Positions 48,696 through 58,822 of a stretch of DNA of 64,000 nucleotides are shown one piece after another (position 1 is the stretch's first letter; the number at the start of each line of letters is the position of its first letter). Source of the stretch: Gordonia lacunae (GTDB taxonomy: Bacteria > Actinomycetota > Actinomycetes > Mycobacteriales > Mycobacteriaceae). The translations under genes were made by a program, and so were the position numbers. Location of the stretch: positions 82,060 through 146,059 of the forward strand of contig NZ_NGFO01000008.1 of NCBI RefSeq assembly GCF_002149015.1, in the 5' to 3' direction. The notes under the pieces are model-generated. The model was not told the origin of the DNA and made no database searches. It worked only from the letters and a program-made list of their open reading frames with translations.

Positions 48696-50275
48696 CGTCC
48701 GGCGCGGGGAGAGCCGGCGATCCGACGTGCGGCGGCCGCGAAGGCGTCCCCACGCGCACCGTAACCGGCGAACATGTCCAGCGAGGCGGCCGCGGGGGCG
48801 AGTAACACGGCGTCGGGAGCGGGTGAGCTCGCGGCGGCGAGTGCCCAGGCCTCCTCGACGGCTCGGTCCATGACCGCGACCGACGCCGAGGAGCCCGGAC
48901 CCGGGTGATCGGATGCTGAGGTGTGGGAACCGGCCTGTCCCGGACGATGCACGTTCACCGTGCCATCGTCTCCTGTGAATACTGTGACTGTTGGGACTTC
49001 TGGGGCGTGTCGCGCGATCGCCTCGATCACAAGGTCGCGGTCGCGCCCGATCGCGACCACGCCGACGAGCCGAGTTCGCACCGCGGTCAGCATGTCGTCC
49101 ATCGACGCGCCCTTGAGCAGACCGCCGGCGATCAGCACGACCCGCTCGAAGGCGGCCACCGCGGCCTGCGCGGCATGCGGATTGGTGGCCTTCGAGTCGT
49201 CGACGAAGGCCACGCCGCCCCGGGACGCGACGACCTCACCGCGGTGACCGGCCGGCCGGAAGGCCGCCAGCCCGGCCCGGACCGCGTCGGGTCCGATGCC
49301 GGCCGCGAGGGCGAGGGCCGAGGCGGCGAGTGCGTCGGCGACGCCCGACGGACCGGCCGGCCGCACGGCGTCGGCGTCGTACAGGTCGCCCGCGTCGAAG
49401 GCGCGGTCGAGCAACCGTCCGTTCTCGACTCCGAGCTGCCCGGGCTGCGGCTCGTGCAGGGTGAAGCCGACGCGCCGCCCCGCGGCGGGCAGGCCGGCGG
49501 CGACCGGGTCATCGAGGCCGACGACACTCACCTCGCCGCGCAGCGCTCCCGCCTTGGCGAGCGCGTACGCCTCGAACGTGCCGTGCCAGTCGAGGTGGTC
49601 CTCGGCGACGTTGAGCACCACGCCGGCATCCGGACGGACCGAGGGAGCCCAGTGCAGCTGGAACGACGACAGCTCGGCACAGAGCACGTCCACCCGCGGC
49701 TCGGCCTGCATCGCATCGAGCACCGGGAGACCGATGTTGCCGCAGGCCGCGCCCGCGCGACCCGACGCATCGACGATCCCGGCGAGCATCGAGGTGGTCG
49801 TCGTCTTGCCGTTGGTACCGGTCACCACCAGCCACGTGCGTGGTGCGCCCAGCAGACCCGCAGCGTCGACGCGCCAGGCCAGCTCGACCTCACCCCAGAT
49901 CGGTACCCCACCCTCGGCCGCCGCCCGGACCAGGTGGTGGGTGGGTGCGAAGCCGGGCGACACGATGACCACGGCGGCTGTCCGCAGCCGCGCGGGTTCG
50001 GCGAGCAGATCCGCGACGGCGACCGGCTCGACGCCCTGCGCCGCCAGTTCCGCGACTCCGGCGACCGCACCGGCGGCAGCCGCGCGATCGGCCGCGGACG
50101 CATCGCCGCCGGCGAACCGATCGTCGGCGAGCAGCACCTCGGCGCCGAGCGTCACGAGGAATCGGGTCGCGGACAGACCCGCCGTCCCGGCGCCGCCGAC
50201 GACCACGATCCGGCCGGCCAGCTCACGGGGGTCGAGCCCGGCGGGCGTCGGATCCGGCACCGGGCGATCAGCCAT
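48692..50275 (-). CDS. murD: UDP-MurNAc-L-Ala-D-glutamate ligase MurD
   Basis: Mur ligase adding D-Glu. 527 residues. [19 protein letters not shown] (UDP site), the P-loop [37 protein letters not shown] and the C-terminal [31 protein letters not shown] are all present. An insertion of low-complexity sequence ([23 protein letters not shown]) lies in domain 3 before the last helices. The ATG at 50275 overlaps mraY by 8 bases. Confidence 0.95.
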   Translation of the reverse strand: MADRPVPDPTPAGLDPRELAGRIVVVGGAGTAGLSATRFLVTLGAEVLLADDRFAGGDASAADRAAAAGAVAGVAELAAQGVEPVAVADLLAEPARLRTAAVVIVSPGFAPTHHLVRAAAEGGVPIWGEVELAWRVDAAGLLGAPRTWLVVTGTNGKTTTTSMLAGIVDASGRAGAACGNIGLPVLDAMQAEPRVDVLCAELSSFQLHWAPSVRPDAGVVLNVAEDHLDWHGTFEAYALAKAGALRGEVSVVGLDDPVAAGLPAAGRRVGFTLHEPQPGQLGVENGRLLDRAFDAGDLYDADAVRPAGPSGVADALAASALALAAGIGPDAVRAGLAAFRPAGHRGEVVASRGGVAFVDDSKATNPHAAQAAVAAFERVVLIAGGLLKGASMDDMLTAVRTRLVGVVAIGRDRDLVIEAIARHAPEVPTVTVFTGDDGTVNVHRPGQAGSHTSASDHPGPGSSASVAVMDRAVEEAWALAAASSPAPDAVLLAPAAASLDMFAGYGARGDAFAAAARRIAGSPRAGR

Positions 50276-51365
50276 TGGTGGTCAGGAACTCGCCGTAGAA
50301 CAGGGACAGGCCGAGGGCGCAGGCGATGGCGGTGAGCAACCAGAACCTGATGATCACGGTGGTCTCGGCCCAGCCGCCGAGTTCGAAGTGATGGTGGAAG
50401 GGCGCCATCCGGAACACACGACGCCCCGTGGTCCGGAAGAAGGCGATCTGGATCACCACCGACATGATCTCGGCGACGAACAGCGCACCGATGACGACCG
50501 CGAGCAACTCGGTGCGCGTGGTGATCGACAGCCCGGCGAGCATCCCGCCGAGGGCGAGCGAACCGGTGTCGCCCATGAAGATCTTGGCGGGCGCGGCGTT
50601 CCACCAGAGGAAGCCGAGGCATGCGCCGCCGCCGGCCACCGCGATCAGCGCGAGGTCGAGCGGGTCGCGCACCTGATAGCAACCGGTGGGGATCTCACTC
50701 GGCGGCTTGGCGCCGCCCGCGCAGGCGTTGACGAACTGGAAGAAGGTGACCAGGACGTAAGAGCCCAGGACCATCGCCATCGACCCGGCGGCCAAGCCGT
50801 CGAGCCCGTCGGTGAAGTTCACCGCGTTCGACCACGCCGCGACCACGAGCCAGCAGAACACCACGAACACCACCGAGCCGAGCGTGATGGCGTCGATGTC
50901 GCGGACGTAGGACAGGTTCGTGCTCGCCGGCGTGTAGCCGTAGTCGTTGCGGAACTGCAGCACCAGGATGCCGAAGAGGATCGCGGCGACGAACTGACCG
51001 ATCGACTTCGCGGTCTTGTTCAGACCGAGGTTGCGATGCTTGCGGATCTTGATGATGTCGTCGAGGAACCCGACGACGCCCAGCGCGGTCGCCAGTCCGA
51101 GCACGAGCAGGCCGGACGCGGTCGGCCCGTTCCCGGAATCGGTGAAGACCCCGATGAGGTGGGCGCCGAAGTAGCCCGCCCACAGCGCGGCGAGGATCGC
51201 CACACCACCCATCGACGGGGTACCGCGCTTGGTCTGGTGACTCTGCGGACCCTCGACCCGGATCTCCTGCCCGAATCCCTGCCGCGAGAACACCTTGATG
51301 AGGACCGGCGTCAACAGGATCGACACCGCGATCGCGATCGCGCCCGCGAGGAGTATCTGTGTCAC
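50268..51365 (-). CDS. mraY: Phospho-MurNAc-pentapeptide transferase MraY
   Basis: Membrane enzyme making lipid I from UDP-MurNAc-pentapeptide and undecaprenyl phosphate. 365 residues with about ten helices. Catalytic aspartates in [12 protein letters not shown] and [24 protein letters not shown] and the [11 protein letters not shown] cluster are intact. The GTG at 51365 overlaps by four bases (GTGA) the 43-codon small ORF upstream. This is the substrate-using step just after MurF, so the truncated murF here is notable. Confidence 0.96.
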   Translation of the reverse strand: MTQILLAGAIAIAVSILLTPVLIKVFSRQGFGQEIRVEGPQSHQTKRGTPSMGGVAILAALWAGYFGAHLIGVFTDSGNGPTASGLLVLGLATALGVVGFLDDIIKIRKHRNLGLNKTAKSIGQFVAAILFGILVLQFRNDYGYTPASTNLSYVRDIDAITLGSVVFVVFCWLVVAAWSNAVNFTDGLDGLAAGSMAMVLGSYVLVTFFQFVNACAGGAKPPSEIPTGCYQVRDPLDLALIAVAGGGACLGFLWWNAAPAKIFMGDTGSLALGGMLAGLSITTRTELLAVVIGALFVAEIMSVVIQIAFFRTTGRRVFRMAPFHHHFELGGWAETTVIIRFWLLTAIACALGLSLFYGEFLTTNG

Positions 51366-51493
51366 CGCGTTGCCCCCGCATCCTGTCCGTACCCGACCGG
51401 ACTTCTGTCATCGATCACGATCGTCTCCCCGAACCTGTCCTGTGCCCCACGCCGGTGCGGCATCGTCGACCCACGGGGTCCCCCGTCGGTCAT
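51362..51493 (-). CDS. 43-residue hypothetical small ORF between murF' and mraY
   Basis: ATG at 51493 overlaps the murF' stop by four bases (ATGA), and its TGA overlaps the mraY GTG by four bases (GTGA). This double overlap is the pattern of translationally coupled genes and argues that it is real. The product starts [20 protein letters not shown] and continues [20 protein letters not shown]; it has no membrane segment, signal or known motif. It could be a small Mur-pathway partner, or a spacer that keeps ribosomes moving from murF' to mraY. No family recognised. Confidence 0.55.
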   Translation of the reverse strand: MTDGGPRGSTMPHRRGAQDRFGETIVIDDRSPVGYGQDAGATR

Positions 51494-51975
51494 GGCGCCG
51501 TCTCCCCGCCGGTCGTCGCGTCGACGATCTGCCATCCCCCGCGCTCGGACCACGCGGTGATCACCGCGTCGAGATCGGCGGTGGCGGCCGCCAGCAGGAT
51601 CACGTCGCCTGCGGCGGGGCGCCAGTCATGGTCGGCGTCGGCGAGACCCGCGGCCTCGTCGACCGACCCGACGATCCGCGCCTCGTCGCCCCAGGAGCCC
51701 TCCATGACCGCGCCCTGGTGGAGGGCGTGCACCGACCGCGAGTCCCCCACGCAGAGAGTCTTGTCCACGGCCAGCCGGACCGCCAGACGACCCAGCAGAT
51801 CATGTTCGACGACGCGCTGGTTCTCGGTCAGGTCGGCCGGCGAGGCGAGTTCGGCGATGATCGCCCAGGTGCGGCCCGCCCCGGCGGATTCGGCGAGGCG
51901 CCGCAGGAGTAGGCGGGCGTCGTCGACCGACACCGGTGGGTTCCCCCGGATCACCGTGACCGATGACGTCGTCAT
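51490..51975 (-). CDS. murF: Stand-alone, diverged MurF C-terminal domain (murF truncated)
   Basis: 161 residues, against about 500 for MurF. Only domain 3 (residues about 330 to the end of the family) is present: AIIAELASPADLTENQRVVEHDLLGRLAVRL and LHQGAVMEGSWGDEARIV match MurF well. The UDP-binding domain and the ATP-binding central domain with the P-loop (TGTxGKT) are missing. The start of domain 3 is also changed (the DAYNANP motif reads IRGNPPVS) and the KGS/KAS end motif reads LLAAATADLD. The ATG shares a base with the murE stop. A catalytic ligase is not possible from this gene alone. A full murF must exist elsewhere if the strain is viable and the assembly correct. Confidence 0.8.
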   Translation of the reverse strand: MTTSSVTVIRGNPPVSVDDARLLLRRLAESAGAGRTWAIIAELASPADLTENQRVVEHDLLGRLAVRLAVDKTLCVGDSRSVHALHQGAVMEGSWGDEARIVGSVDEAAGLADADHDWRPAAGDVILLAAATADLDAVITAWSERGGWQIVDATTGGETAP

Positions 51976-53648
51976 CACCGGTCCCCGGCTGCCGTGTCCG
52001 GGGCCTCGATGGCCTCGGATTCCAGCGCATGCGACCCCGACGTCCGGGACTCCAACGCACGGGCGACGACCTCGCGGTCGTCGAAGGGATGCTTCACGCC
52101 GTCGATCTCCTGACCTGCCTCGTGTCCCTTACCGGCGACCAGCACGATGTCACCGGGCCGGGCCCACTCGATCGCCGCCTCGATGGCGGCGGCCCGATCG
52201 CCGATCTCACGGATCGGCTCGGCATCGCCGGGGCGCTGGGTCGCGGGCACCGCGCGGGCCCCGGCGAGCACCTCGGCGCGAATTGCACCGGGATCCTCGG
52301 TACGCGGGTTGTCGTCGGTGACGACGACGAGCTCGGCGCCGCGCGCGGCGGCCTCCCCCATCAGCGGGCGCTTTCCGGTGTCGCGGTCGCCGCCGGCACC
52401 GATGACGATGGCGACGCGTCCGGTCGACTGGCCGCGCAGCGTCGTCAGCACGGCATCGACCGCGCCGGGCTTGTGCGCGTAGTCGACGAGGGCCAGGAAC
52501 GGCTGGCCACGGTCGATGCGCTGCAGGCGTCCCGGCACGCTCACCGACGCGACCGCCTCGAGAGCGGTCGGCACCGGCACCCCCGCCGCGTGCGCGACGG
52601 CCACGGCGAGCAACCCGTTGGCCACGTTGTACCGTCCCGGCAACGGGATGATGAGCTCGTGCTCGCCGTCCGGTTCGGCGAACGGCGTGCGCGACGAGCC
52701 GTCGGCGTCGAGCGACGACTCACCCGCGTGCCAGTGGGCCGGAGTCGGCCCGGTGGACACCAGGACCGGCTGCAGATGGGCGGCCTCGCCCGGGCGCCGG
52801 GCGAGCTCGGCCATCCGCCGGCCCCACTCGTCGTCGACGCACACGACGGCCCGGACCGCGTGCGTCGGCGCGGACGGGACGAACAGCTGCGCCTTGGCGT
52901 CGAAATAGGCGCGCATCGTCTGGTGGAAATCGAGATGGTCCTGCGAGAGGTTGGTGAAGGCGCCGATCGCGAAATGCGCACCGTCGACGCGGCCGAGGGC
53001 CAGCGCGTGACTCGACACCTCCATCACCACGATGTCGACGCCGTCCTCGAGCATCGCCGCGAGCAGGGCCTGGAGGGTCGGGGCCTCCGGTGTGGTCAGC
53101 GAACTCGGCTGCGCGATGCCGTTCACCCGCGTCTCGACGGTGCCGATCAGTCCGACGGAATGCCCGGCGGCCAGCAGGGCGGCCTCGACCAGATAGGACG
53201 TGGTGGTCTTACCCGACGTGCCGGTGATGCCGATCAGTTTGAGCCGTTGTGACGGGTTGCCGTAGACGCGGGCACTGACATTGCCGAGCACCGTGCGCGG
53301 AGTGGGGTGGATGAGGACCGCCACGGCGGTCTCCGGCGGCAGCACGCGGGCGAGTTCGGCCCGGCCGGCCGGATCGGTGAGGATGGCCGACGCACCGGCC
53401 GCCACGGCCTGGTCGGCGAACCGCGCGCCGTGGGTGCTCGACCCGGGCAGCGCGGCGAACAGATCACCGGGACGGACCTCCTGGGCCCGCAGGGTGACGC
53501 CGGTGACGTCCGTCTCGGCATCGGCGCCGCCGACGAGGTCGAGCCTGGCCCCGGTGGCGGTGGACAGCACCGACACCGGTGTCGGCGTGACCGCTCGGGG
53601 ACGGATGGGTCCACCACTGCGGTCCGGTGATCGTCGACGAGACGCCAT
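51975..53648 (-). CDS. murE: UDP-MurNAc-tripeptide synthetase MurE (meso-DAP adding)
   Basis: Mur ligase. 557 residues from the ATG at 53648, which follows [37 protein letters not shown] marks domain 1, the P-loop is [14 protein letters not shown], with [15 protein letters not shown] in domain 2 and [11 protein letters not shown] in domain 3. DNPR is the motif of meso-diaminopimelate-specific MurE, as expected for mycolic-acid actinomycetes. The C-terminus ends in an acidic tail ([17 protein letters not shown]). No promoter is obvious in the 274 bp before it. Confidence 0.96.
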   Translation of the reverse strand: MASRRRSPDRSGGPIRPRAVTPTPVSVLSTATGARLDLVGGADAETDVTGVTLRAQEVRPGDLFAALPGSSTHGARFADQAVAAGASAILTDPAGRAELARVLPPETAVAVLIHPTPRTVLGNVSARVYGNPSQRLKLIGITGTSGKTTTSYLVEAALLAAGHSVGLIGTVETRVNGIAQPSSLTTPEAPTLQALLAAMLEDGVDIVVMEVSSHALALGRVDGAHFAIGAFTNLSQDHLDFHQTMRAYFDAKAQLFVPSAPTHAVRAVVCVDDEWGRRMAELARRPGEAAHLQPVLVSTGPTPAHWHAGESSLDADGSSRTPFAEPDGEHELIIPLPGRYNVANGLLAVAVAHAAGVPVPTALEAVASVSVPGRLQRIDRGQPFLALVDYAHKPGAVDAVLTTLRGQSTGRVAIVIGAGGDRDTGKRPLMGEAAARGAELVVVTDDNPRTEDPGAIRAEVLAGARAVPATQRPGDAEPIREIGDRAAAIEAAIEWARPGDIVLVAGKGHEAGQEIDGVKHPFDDREVVARALESRTSGSHALESEAIEAPDTAAGDR

Positions 53649-53922
53649 CGGTGCTCCTCGCCTCCTCGGTTCTTCTCTCGGCGGATTCTTGTCGCGGGCG
53701 TGCTCGCCTGCTCGGTCAGGTATCGGTCGTGCGGGGCGGATCGGTGCTGGGGTCGGTGTCCGGACGGCGGATCGGGGGCGGGCCCCAGGGTGCGTCGGCC
53801 ACTCTCCGGCAGCGCAGAATCGCACTCACGATACCGACCCGACCGGACCGGCCCGCCACACGGTGCGCACGGAGCGACACGTGCCGGATCACCCGGCCGG
53901 CCGCGGCCGACGGCGTACCGGA

Positions 53923-55848
53923 CTACCGCGCGGTCAGGGTCAGTCGCGGCGCCGGAGCCGACAGCGGCACCTGTGCGCGCTGGAGCATCCACGAGGTGAT
54001 GGTGGAGAACAGCGGCGCCGCCGACTGGCCGCCCGATCCGTCGGAACTGCGACGCGGGTTGTCGAGCATGATCCCGACCACGTAGCGCGGGTGGTCGGCG
54101 GGGGCGATACCCGCGAACGTGATGTTGTACCGCGAGTTCGAGTAGCACCCACACGCCGGATCGACCTGCTGCGCGGTGCCGGTCTTCCCACTGACCTGAT
54201 AGCCGTCGACGGCCGCCTTGGTCCCGGTGCCCTGCTGTTCACCCGTCGGATCGTCCTGCACCACCGACCGGAACATGTCCCGGACGGTGCGGGCGGTCGA
54301 CTCGCTCACGACGCGGACCGGCTGGGGTCGTGCCCGGTCGTCCGGTGCCGACCCGTCGCGCTGTTCGGAGGACAGGATCCGCGGCGGGATGCGCAGACCG
54401 TCGTTCGCGATCGCCTGGTACATCGCGGTCATCTGCAACAGCGACATCGAAAGTCCCTGTCCGATGGGCAAGTTGGCGAACGAACCGCCCGACCACTGAC
54501 TCAGTGCGGGCACCTCCCCCGCACTCTCCGCCGGCAGTCCCACCCCGGTTCGCTGACCGAGACCGAACTTCTTGACCATGTCGGCGAAACGCTCCTCGCC
54601 GATGCGCTGCGCGAGCATCAGGGTCCCGACGTTCGAGGACTTACCGAAGATGCCGGTGGTGGTGTACGGCTCGACCCCGTGCGACCACGCATCGCGCACG
54701 GTCACACCGGACATCCGGATGCTCCCGGGCACCTGATGCACGGTGTCGGGCCTGGTGATCCCGTACTCCACCGCTGCCGCGGCCGCGATGAGTTTGTTGA
54801 CCGAGCCCGGCTCGAACGGCGACGTGACGGCCGGGTTGCCCAGGTCGGCGTCGGGCTGCTCGGACAGCGGGATCGACGCGTTGAAGGTCCCGTCGTTCGC
54901 CATCGCCAGCACCTCGCCGGTCCTCGCGTCCAGCACGACCGCGGACGCCCCCTGCGCGCCGGATGCCTGCTTGGCCTTCATGATCTGACTCTGGACGAAC
55001 CACTGGATGTCGGAGTCGAGGGTGAGTCGAACCGTGGCACCGTTGAGCGCCGGGTGCACGTTGCGCATGCTGCCGGGGATGACCGCGCCGTCCGATCCGC
55101 GGTCGTAGGTTCGCGAACCGTCGGTTCCGGACAGGATGGAGTCCAGCGACGCCTCGAGTCCGATGAGGCCGTTGCCGTCGTAGTTCACGTCGCCGACGAC
55201 GTTCGCGGCCAGTGACCCGCCCGGGTACAGGCGGATGCTCTGCGGGTCCGCGCCGACCTCGGGGAACTCCTCGGTGATCCGGGAGGCGACGTCGGGGCTC
55301 ACCGACCGGGCGAGGTACACGAAGGTGTCCTCGCCGGTGACCTTGGCGAGCAGATCTTCTTCGCTGATCGAACCGCCGAGGGCCACCGACACGCCCTTCG
55401 CGATCTCCTTCAGCCTCGTCTCGACGTCGGGCAGAGCCGGATTCTTGCGGTGCTCCTCGTCGATCGTCTTGCGAACGGCCTTGGGCAGGAACGTCAACGA
55501 CCTGGCTTCGTCGGTGTAGGCGAGTGGACGCCCGTTGCGATCGAGAATCGCTCCGCGCTTGGCGGTCAGGACCTGGGTGTACTCGCGCTGCTGCGCGGCC
55601 TCGGCGGAGATCGACCCCGCCTGCACGGTGTGCACGACGATCATCTTGACCGCGACGGCGAGGACGACCAGCAGCACCAGCACTCCGGCCGCGCGCGCCC
55701 GGAAGACGAAACTCTGGGGGCCCCGGCCGTTCCGACCGCCCGACCTCGGCGGCTTCGGCCCTCCCGACCCCGCGGCCGGCCCTCTACCGGGGCGGCGTCC
55801 CGGTCGCGACGGCCCGGCACCGAGCCGCTCGAAGGTCGCACGTGTCAT
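53923..55848 (-). CDS. ftsI: Septal transpeptidase FtsI (PbpB, class B PBP)
   Basis: 641 residues. It has a long Arg/Pro/Gly-rich cytoplasmic N-terminus (about 45 residues), one membrane helix (AAGVLVLLVVLAVAVKMIV), a pedestal domain, and the transpeptidase with SVNK (SxxK), SSN (SxN, in FGKSSNVGTL) and KTGT (VSGKTGTAQQ) motifs, all intact. Two Cys sit in DPACGCYSN, the position where mycobacterial PbpB has none that I recall. The start at 55848 (ATG) is preferred over a TTG three codons upstream. No clear Shine-Dalgarno sequence. Confidence 0.95.
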   Translation of the reverse strand: MTRATFERLGAGPSRPGRRPGRGPAAGSGGPKPPRSGGRNGRGPQSFVFRARAAGVLVLLVVLAVAVKMIVVHTVQAGSISAEAAQQREYTQVLTAKRGAILDRNGRPLAYTDEARSLTFLPKAVRKTIDEEHRKNPALPDVETRLKEIAKGVSVALGGSISEEDLLAKVTGEDTFVYLARSVSPDVASRITEEFPEVGADPQSIRLYPGGSLAANVVGDVNYDGNGLIGLEASLDSILSGTDGSRTYDRGSDGAVIPGSMRNVHPALNGATVRLTLDSDIQWFVQSQIMKAKQASGAQGASAVVLDARTGEVLAMANDGTFNASIPLSEQPDADLGNPAVTSPFEPGSVNKLIAAAAAVEYGITRPDTVHQVPGSIRMSGVTVRDAWSHGVEPYTTTGIFGKSSNVGTLMLAQRIGEERFADMVKKFGLGQRTGVGLPAESAGEVPALSQWSGGSFANLPIGQGLSMSLLQMTAMYQAIANDGLRIPPRILSSEQRDGSAPDDRARPQPVRVVSESTARTVRDMFRSVVQDDPTGEQQGTGTKAAVDGYQVSGKTGTAQQVDPACGCYSNSRYNITFAGIAPADHPRYVVGIMLDNPRRSSDGSGGQSAAPLFSTITSWMLQRAQVPLSAPAPRLTLTAR

Positions 55849-55956
55849 GGTCGTCAATTGTTCACCGCTTCAACGTGGTTACACCGGATTTGACCCCGGC
55901 GGGTTGGAGATGACGCCAGAGACCCAGCGCACGTCGTGCGCCGGGGCACCGATGAG

Positions 55957-56808
55957 TCACTGGGGCACCACATTCGGCGCCGGGGTCGATGTCGACGGCG
56001 CGGCCGGCGGAACCGCACTCGTTCCGGACGGCACCGGATTGGTCCCGGACGGCAGCGGATTCGAACCCGGCGGAGCGCTCTGCGACGGTGCGGGCTGCGA
56101 GGGTGTGGTCGGCTGGCCGGCGGACGGTTGCGACGGCGTGGGCTGCGGGGTGGTCGTCCGGCCCGCCTCGGCCCCCTCCGAACCCGACCGTCCGCCCAGC
56201 CCGATCGAGTCGTCGACCTGGCTCGGATCGACCGACTCCGCGGGATCCGGTGCGGTGTCGGGATTCAGACTCCCCATCGGACGGCCGGAGGCCGGCACCG
56301 GCTTGCCCACCACTCGCGGACGACGCGGATCGTCGACGATCATGCGCGCCGGGTTGTCCGCCGGGATCATGCCGAGACGTGCTGCCTTGTCGGACAATTC
56401 GGGCGCCGAATTGCCGGATTCGTAAGTTCGCTTGAGCGCGTCCCGCTGATCGATGAGCGACTGATTCTGCGTCCGCTCGATCCCCAGCTTGTAGGAGTCC
56501 TGCGCCGCCTTGGTCGACAGCCACAGACTGAGACCCAGCCCGAGCACCAGCAGCGCGATGACCGGTACGACGAACGGGGTGTGCTGCAGTCGCTCTCGGA
56601 GGGACACCCCGGTCATCGACAGCCCACCGCCGGTACGGCGCGGCGGCGCGGCGCGACCTGCCGCGGCGCGGCGGTGGCGCCGGTCGAGTGCACGTTGGGC
56701 GGCGCGCGACCGTGTCGCCCGCTCGGACTCGATGCGGGTCCGGCGGGACCGTCGAGAGTCACGGTCGTCGTCGGCGACACGCGACGGGGCCTCGTGCAGG
56801 ATGGTCAT
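55957..56808 (-). CDS. ftsL: FtsL-like septum protein with Pro-rich tail
   Basis: 283 residues. An Arg-rich N-terminus and one membrane helix (FVVPVIALLVLGLGLSLWLST, residues about 78-98) are followed by a short coiled coil (ERTQNQSLIDQRDALKRTYES), the FtsL pattern. A Pro/Ser/Thr tail of about 110 residues (repeated QPTPSQPS, PSGTNPVPSGT) extends outside the membrane. It occupies the Rv2164c (proline-rich membrane protein, FtsL) position between rsmH and ftsI, 2 bases after rsmH. Part of the FtsQLB complex. Confidence 0.88.
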   Translation of the reverse strand: MTILHEAPSRVADDDRDSRRSRRTRIESERATRSRAAQRALDRRHRRAAAGRAAPPRRTGGGLSMTGVSLRERLQHTPFVVPVIALLVLGLGLSLWLSTKAAQDSYKLGIERTQNQSLIDQRDALKRTYESGNSAPELSDKAARLGMIPADNPARMIVDDPRRPRVVGKPVPASGRPMGSLNPDTAPDPAESVDPSQVDDSIGLGGRSGSEGAEAGRTTTPQPTPSQPSAGQPTTPSQPAPSQSAPPGSNPLPSGTNPVPSGTSAVPPAAPSTSTPAPNVVPQ

Positions 56809-56810
56809 GC

Positions 56811-57797
56811 TCAGCCCTTCTTCTCGACTCGTTCGATCGCGCGGACACGAACCGGCGCCGAGCGCGGGTTCGTGTCCAGTTCGTTCTCGTCCGGACGTTC
56901 GGCACCGCGGGTGATGAGACGGAATTCCGGTGCGGTGCCCGGCAATTCGACGGGAAGCCCGGGCGGTGAGGTCGACGTCGTGCGCGTGGCGAACTCGCGC
57001 TTGACGATCCGGTCCTCCAGCGACTGATAGCTCATCACCGCGACCCGGCCACCGACCACGAGTGAGTCCAGCGCCGCGGGCAATGCCTCACGCAGGACGT
57101 CCAATTCGTGGTTGACCTCGATGCGCAGGGCCTGGAAGGTCCGCTTCGCCGGGTGCCCACCGGTCCGCCTCGTGGCGGCGGGGATCGCGTCGTAGAGCAG
57201 TTCGACGAGCCGTGCACTGGTCGTGAACGGCTCCTTGCCCCGCTCGCGGAGAACCGCCGATGCGATCCGCCCGGCGAAACGCTCCTCACCGTAATCGGAG
57301 AGCACGCGGGCCAAGTCGCCGTGCGAGTACGTGTTCAGCACGTCAGCCGCGGTGAGCGGGTCGTCGGCATTCATCCGCATGTCCAGCGGCGCGTCCACCG
57401 CGTAGGCGAACCCGCGCCCCGCCTGGTCCAGCTGCATCGAGGACACACCGAGGTCGAACAGCGCCGCGTCGAGTGTCGATTCACCCGCTTCGTCCATCAC
57501 CGCACGGATCTCGTGAAACGTGGCCTGGTGCAGGGAGATCCGGTCGGCGTACGAAGCGAGACGCGCCCGGGCGATCTCGAGGGCCGACGCATCTCGGTCG
57601 ATCCCCACCACCCGGGCGTTCGGAAACGACTCGAGGATGAGCTGGCTGTGCCCGCCGGCGCCGAGCGTGGCGTCGAGAAAGATCCGCGTCTCATCGGAAT
57701 CGAGTGCGGGGGCGAGTAGTTCGACGATGCGAGTACCCATGACCGGTACGTGCCCGAACTCGCCGGAACGGCGCGGTTCGTCACCTGCATCGACCAT
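56811..57797 (-). CDS. rsmH: 16S rRNA (cytosine-1402 N4)-methyltransferase RsmH
   Basis: 328 residues from the ATG at 57797. The SAM motif [31 protein letters not shown], and [19 protein letters not shown], then the [19 protein letters not shown] motif, are diagnostic. It methylates C1402 in the ribosomal P-site. Position between mraZ and ftsL is conserved. A 261-bp gap separates it from mraZ. Confidence 0.95.
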   Translation of the reverse strand: MVDAGDEPRRSGEFGHVPVMGTRIVELLAPALDSDETRIFLDATLGAGGHSQLILESFPNARVVGIDRDASALEIARARLASYADRISLHQATFHEIRAVMDEAGESTLDAALFDLGVSSMQLDQAGRGFAYAVDAPLDMRMNADDPLTAADVLNTYSHGDLARVLSDYGEERFAGRIASAVLRERGKEPFTTSARLVELLYDAIPAATRRTGGHPAKRTFQALRIEVNHELDVLREALPAALDSLVVGGRVAVMSYQSLEDRIVKREFATRTTSTSPPGLPVELPGTAPEFRLITRGAERPDENELDTNPRSAPVRVRAIERVEKKG

Positions 57798-58058
57798 GAT
57801 GAAGACCCCCCATCGGCATGTGTGCGGTATCGGCGGTGGGCGGTTGCTTCGGGTCGGCGAGAGCAGGAGGTCGGATGGAGCGGGGTCCCGACCCGGATCA
57901 CGCACCTGGCGTTGGGGAAGTACGCCAGGGTCGCCACCGGGCCGGGGCCTCGTGCCACCCGAAGCCTCTGGGCACCGAACTCGCCCATCGGTTGCTGTCT
58001 CTTCGGTCGGTCTTCGTCTCGCCTGCTGTCTTGTCTCGTGGAGGGCCGGACGTCCCGG

Positions 58059-58499
58059 CTACAACACCGCGTTCAGTGCCGCGGAGTTGGCGGCCGAGAA
58101 GTTCTCCTCGTGCCGGGTCTGGTACTCGTTCCACGCGGCCGAGTCCCAGATCTCGAGGTGATCGAAGCTGCCGAACACCACGCACTCCTTCGACAGTCCC
58201 GCGTACACACGATGGTCGGCGGACAGGCTGATCCTGCCCTGACCGTCCGGTCGCTGTTCTTCCGAACCGGCGAAGAAGGTCCGCTGGAAAGCGCGCAGAT
58301 CGGGATCGTTTCGGGATGCCTCGACGATCCGTGCCGCAATCGCGTCGAACTCTTCGGTCCGGTACACCGACAAGCTGTGATCTTGGCCTTTGGTGACCAC
58401 TACCCCTCCTGCCAGTGCATCGCGGAACTTGGCGGGCAACGTGAGCCGCCCCTTGTCGTCCAACTTGGGCGTGTAGGTACCGACGAATCGCACGGACAC
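58059..58499 (-). CDS. mraZ: Transcriptional regulator MraZ
   Basis: 146 residues. It has the two SpoVT/AbrB-like DNA-binding halves ([20 protein letters not shown] and [15 protein letters not shown]) that make a ring-shaped oligomer. MraZ represses its own promoter and the dcw cluster in bacteria studied. The GTG at 58499 follows GGAGGTG. The 200 bp upstream carry a tandem 10-bp box, and a second array of boxes lies about 260-320 bp upstream. Confidence 0.96.
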   Translation of the reverse strand: MSVRFVGTYTPKLDDKGRLTLPAKFRDALAGGVVVTKGQDHSLSVYRTEEFDAIAARIVEASRNDPDLRAFQRTFFAGSEEQRPDGQGRISLSADHRVYAGLSKECVVFGSFDHLEIWDSAAWNEYQTRHEENFSAANSAALNAVL

Positions 58500-58564
58500 G
58501 TCGACACCTCCTGCCCACCGGATTCCGCGCCGTCCTGCGCCTCACCCGGTGATGCCACAGTACC

Positions 58565-58584
58565 CCACTTTCCACCACTTTCCA
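58565..58584 (-). promoter_or_regulatory. MraZ operator, promoter-proximal
   Basis: On the mraZ strand the 10-bp sequence TGGAAAGTGG occurs twice in tandem and is followed by GG, giving GTGG cores every 10 bp. MraZ of E. coli and Mycoplasma binds GTGG(G) repeats at about one helical turn. It lies 66-85 bases upstream of the start, within the expected promoter. Confidence 0.8.
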
Positions 58585-58759
58585 CCCCCAGCGCCCCCCA
58601 GTCCACCCCTGCTCAGCAAACTCGCAGTTCAGAGGAGCGAAAATTGTGGTGGCAGGCCGGCGTCCCGGCGCGTCGTACGTCAGAACTCACGCTGAAAGGT
58701 GTGACAGAAGGTGTCTGGAGTTGCGAGAGATACATGGAAACCCAGGGAAAACCAACGGG

Positions 58760-58820
58760 TGGGGCATTGTGGGGCACCCCGGTGGGGCGAAGTGGGGATC
58801 ACCCGTGGGGAGAAGTGGGG
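58760..58820 (+). promoter_or_regulatory. Distal array of three paired GTGGGG boxes (MraZ-like operator)
   Basis: TGGGG occurs at 58760, 58770, 58783, 58793, 58806 and 58816, that is, spacings of 10, 13, 10, 13, 10. Each pair reads GTGGGG-N4-GTGGGG (spacers CATT, CGAA, AGAA) and the 23-bp unit is repeated three times. Box sequence and 10-bp phase match the proximal MraZ operator, but on the opposite strand, about 260-320 bp upstream of mraZ. Confidence 0.6.
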
Positions 58821-58822
58821 AC

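Noticed and set aside
51490..51978. Simple frameshift in murF
   Set aside because: All three frames between murE and mraY were examined and the missing two domains are not encoded in any of them.
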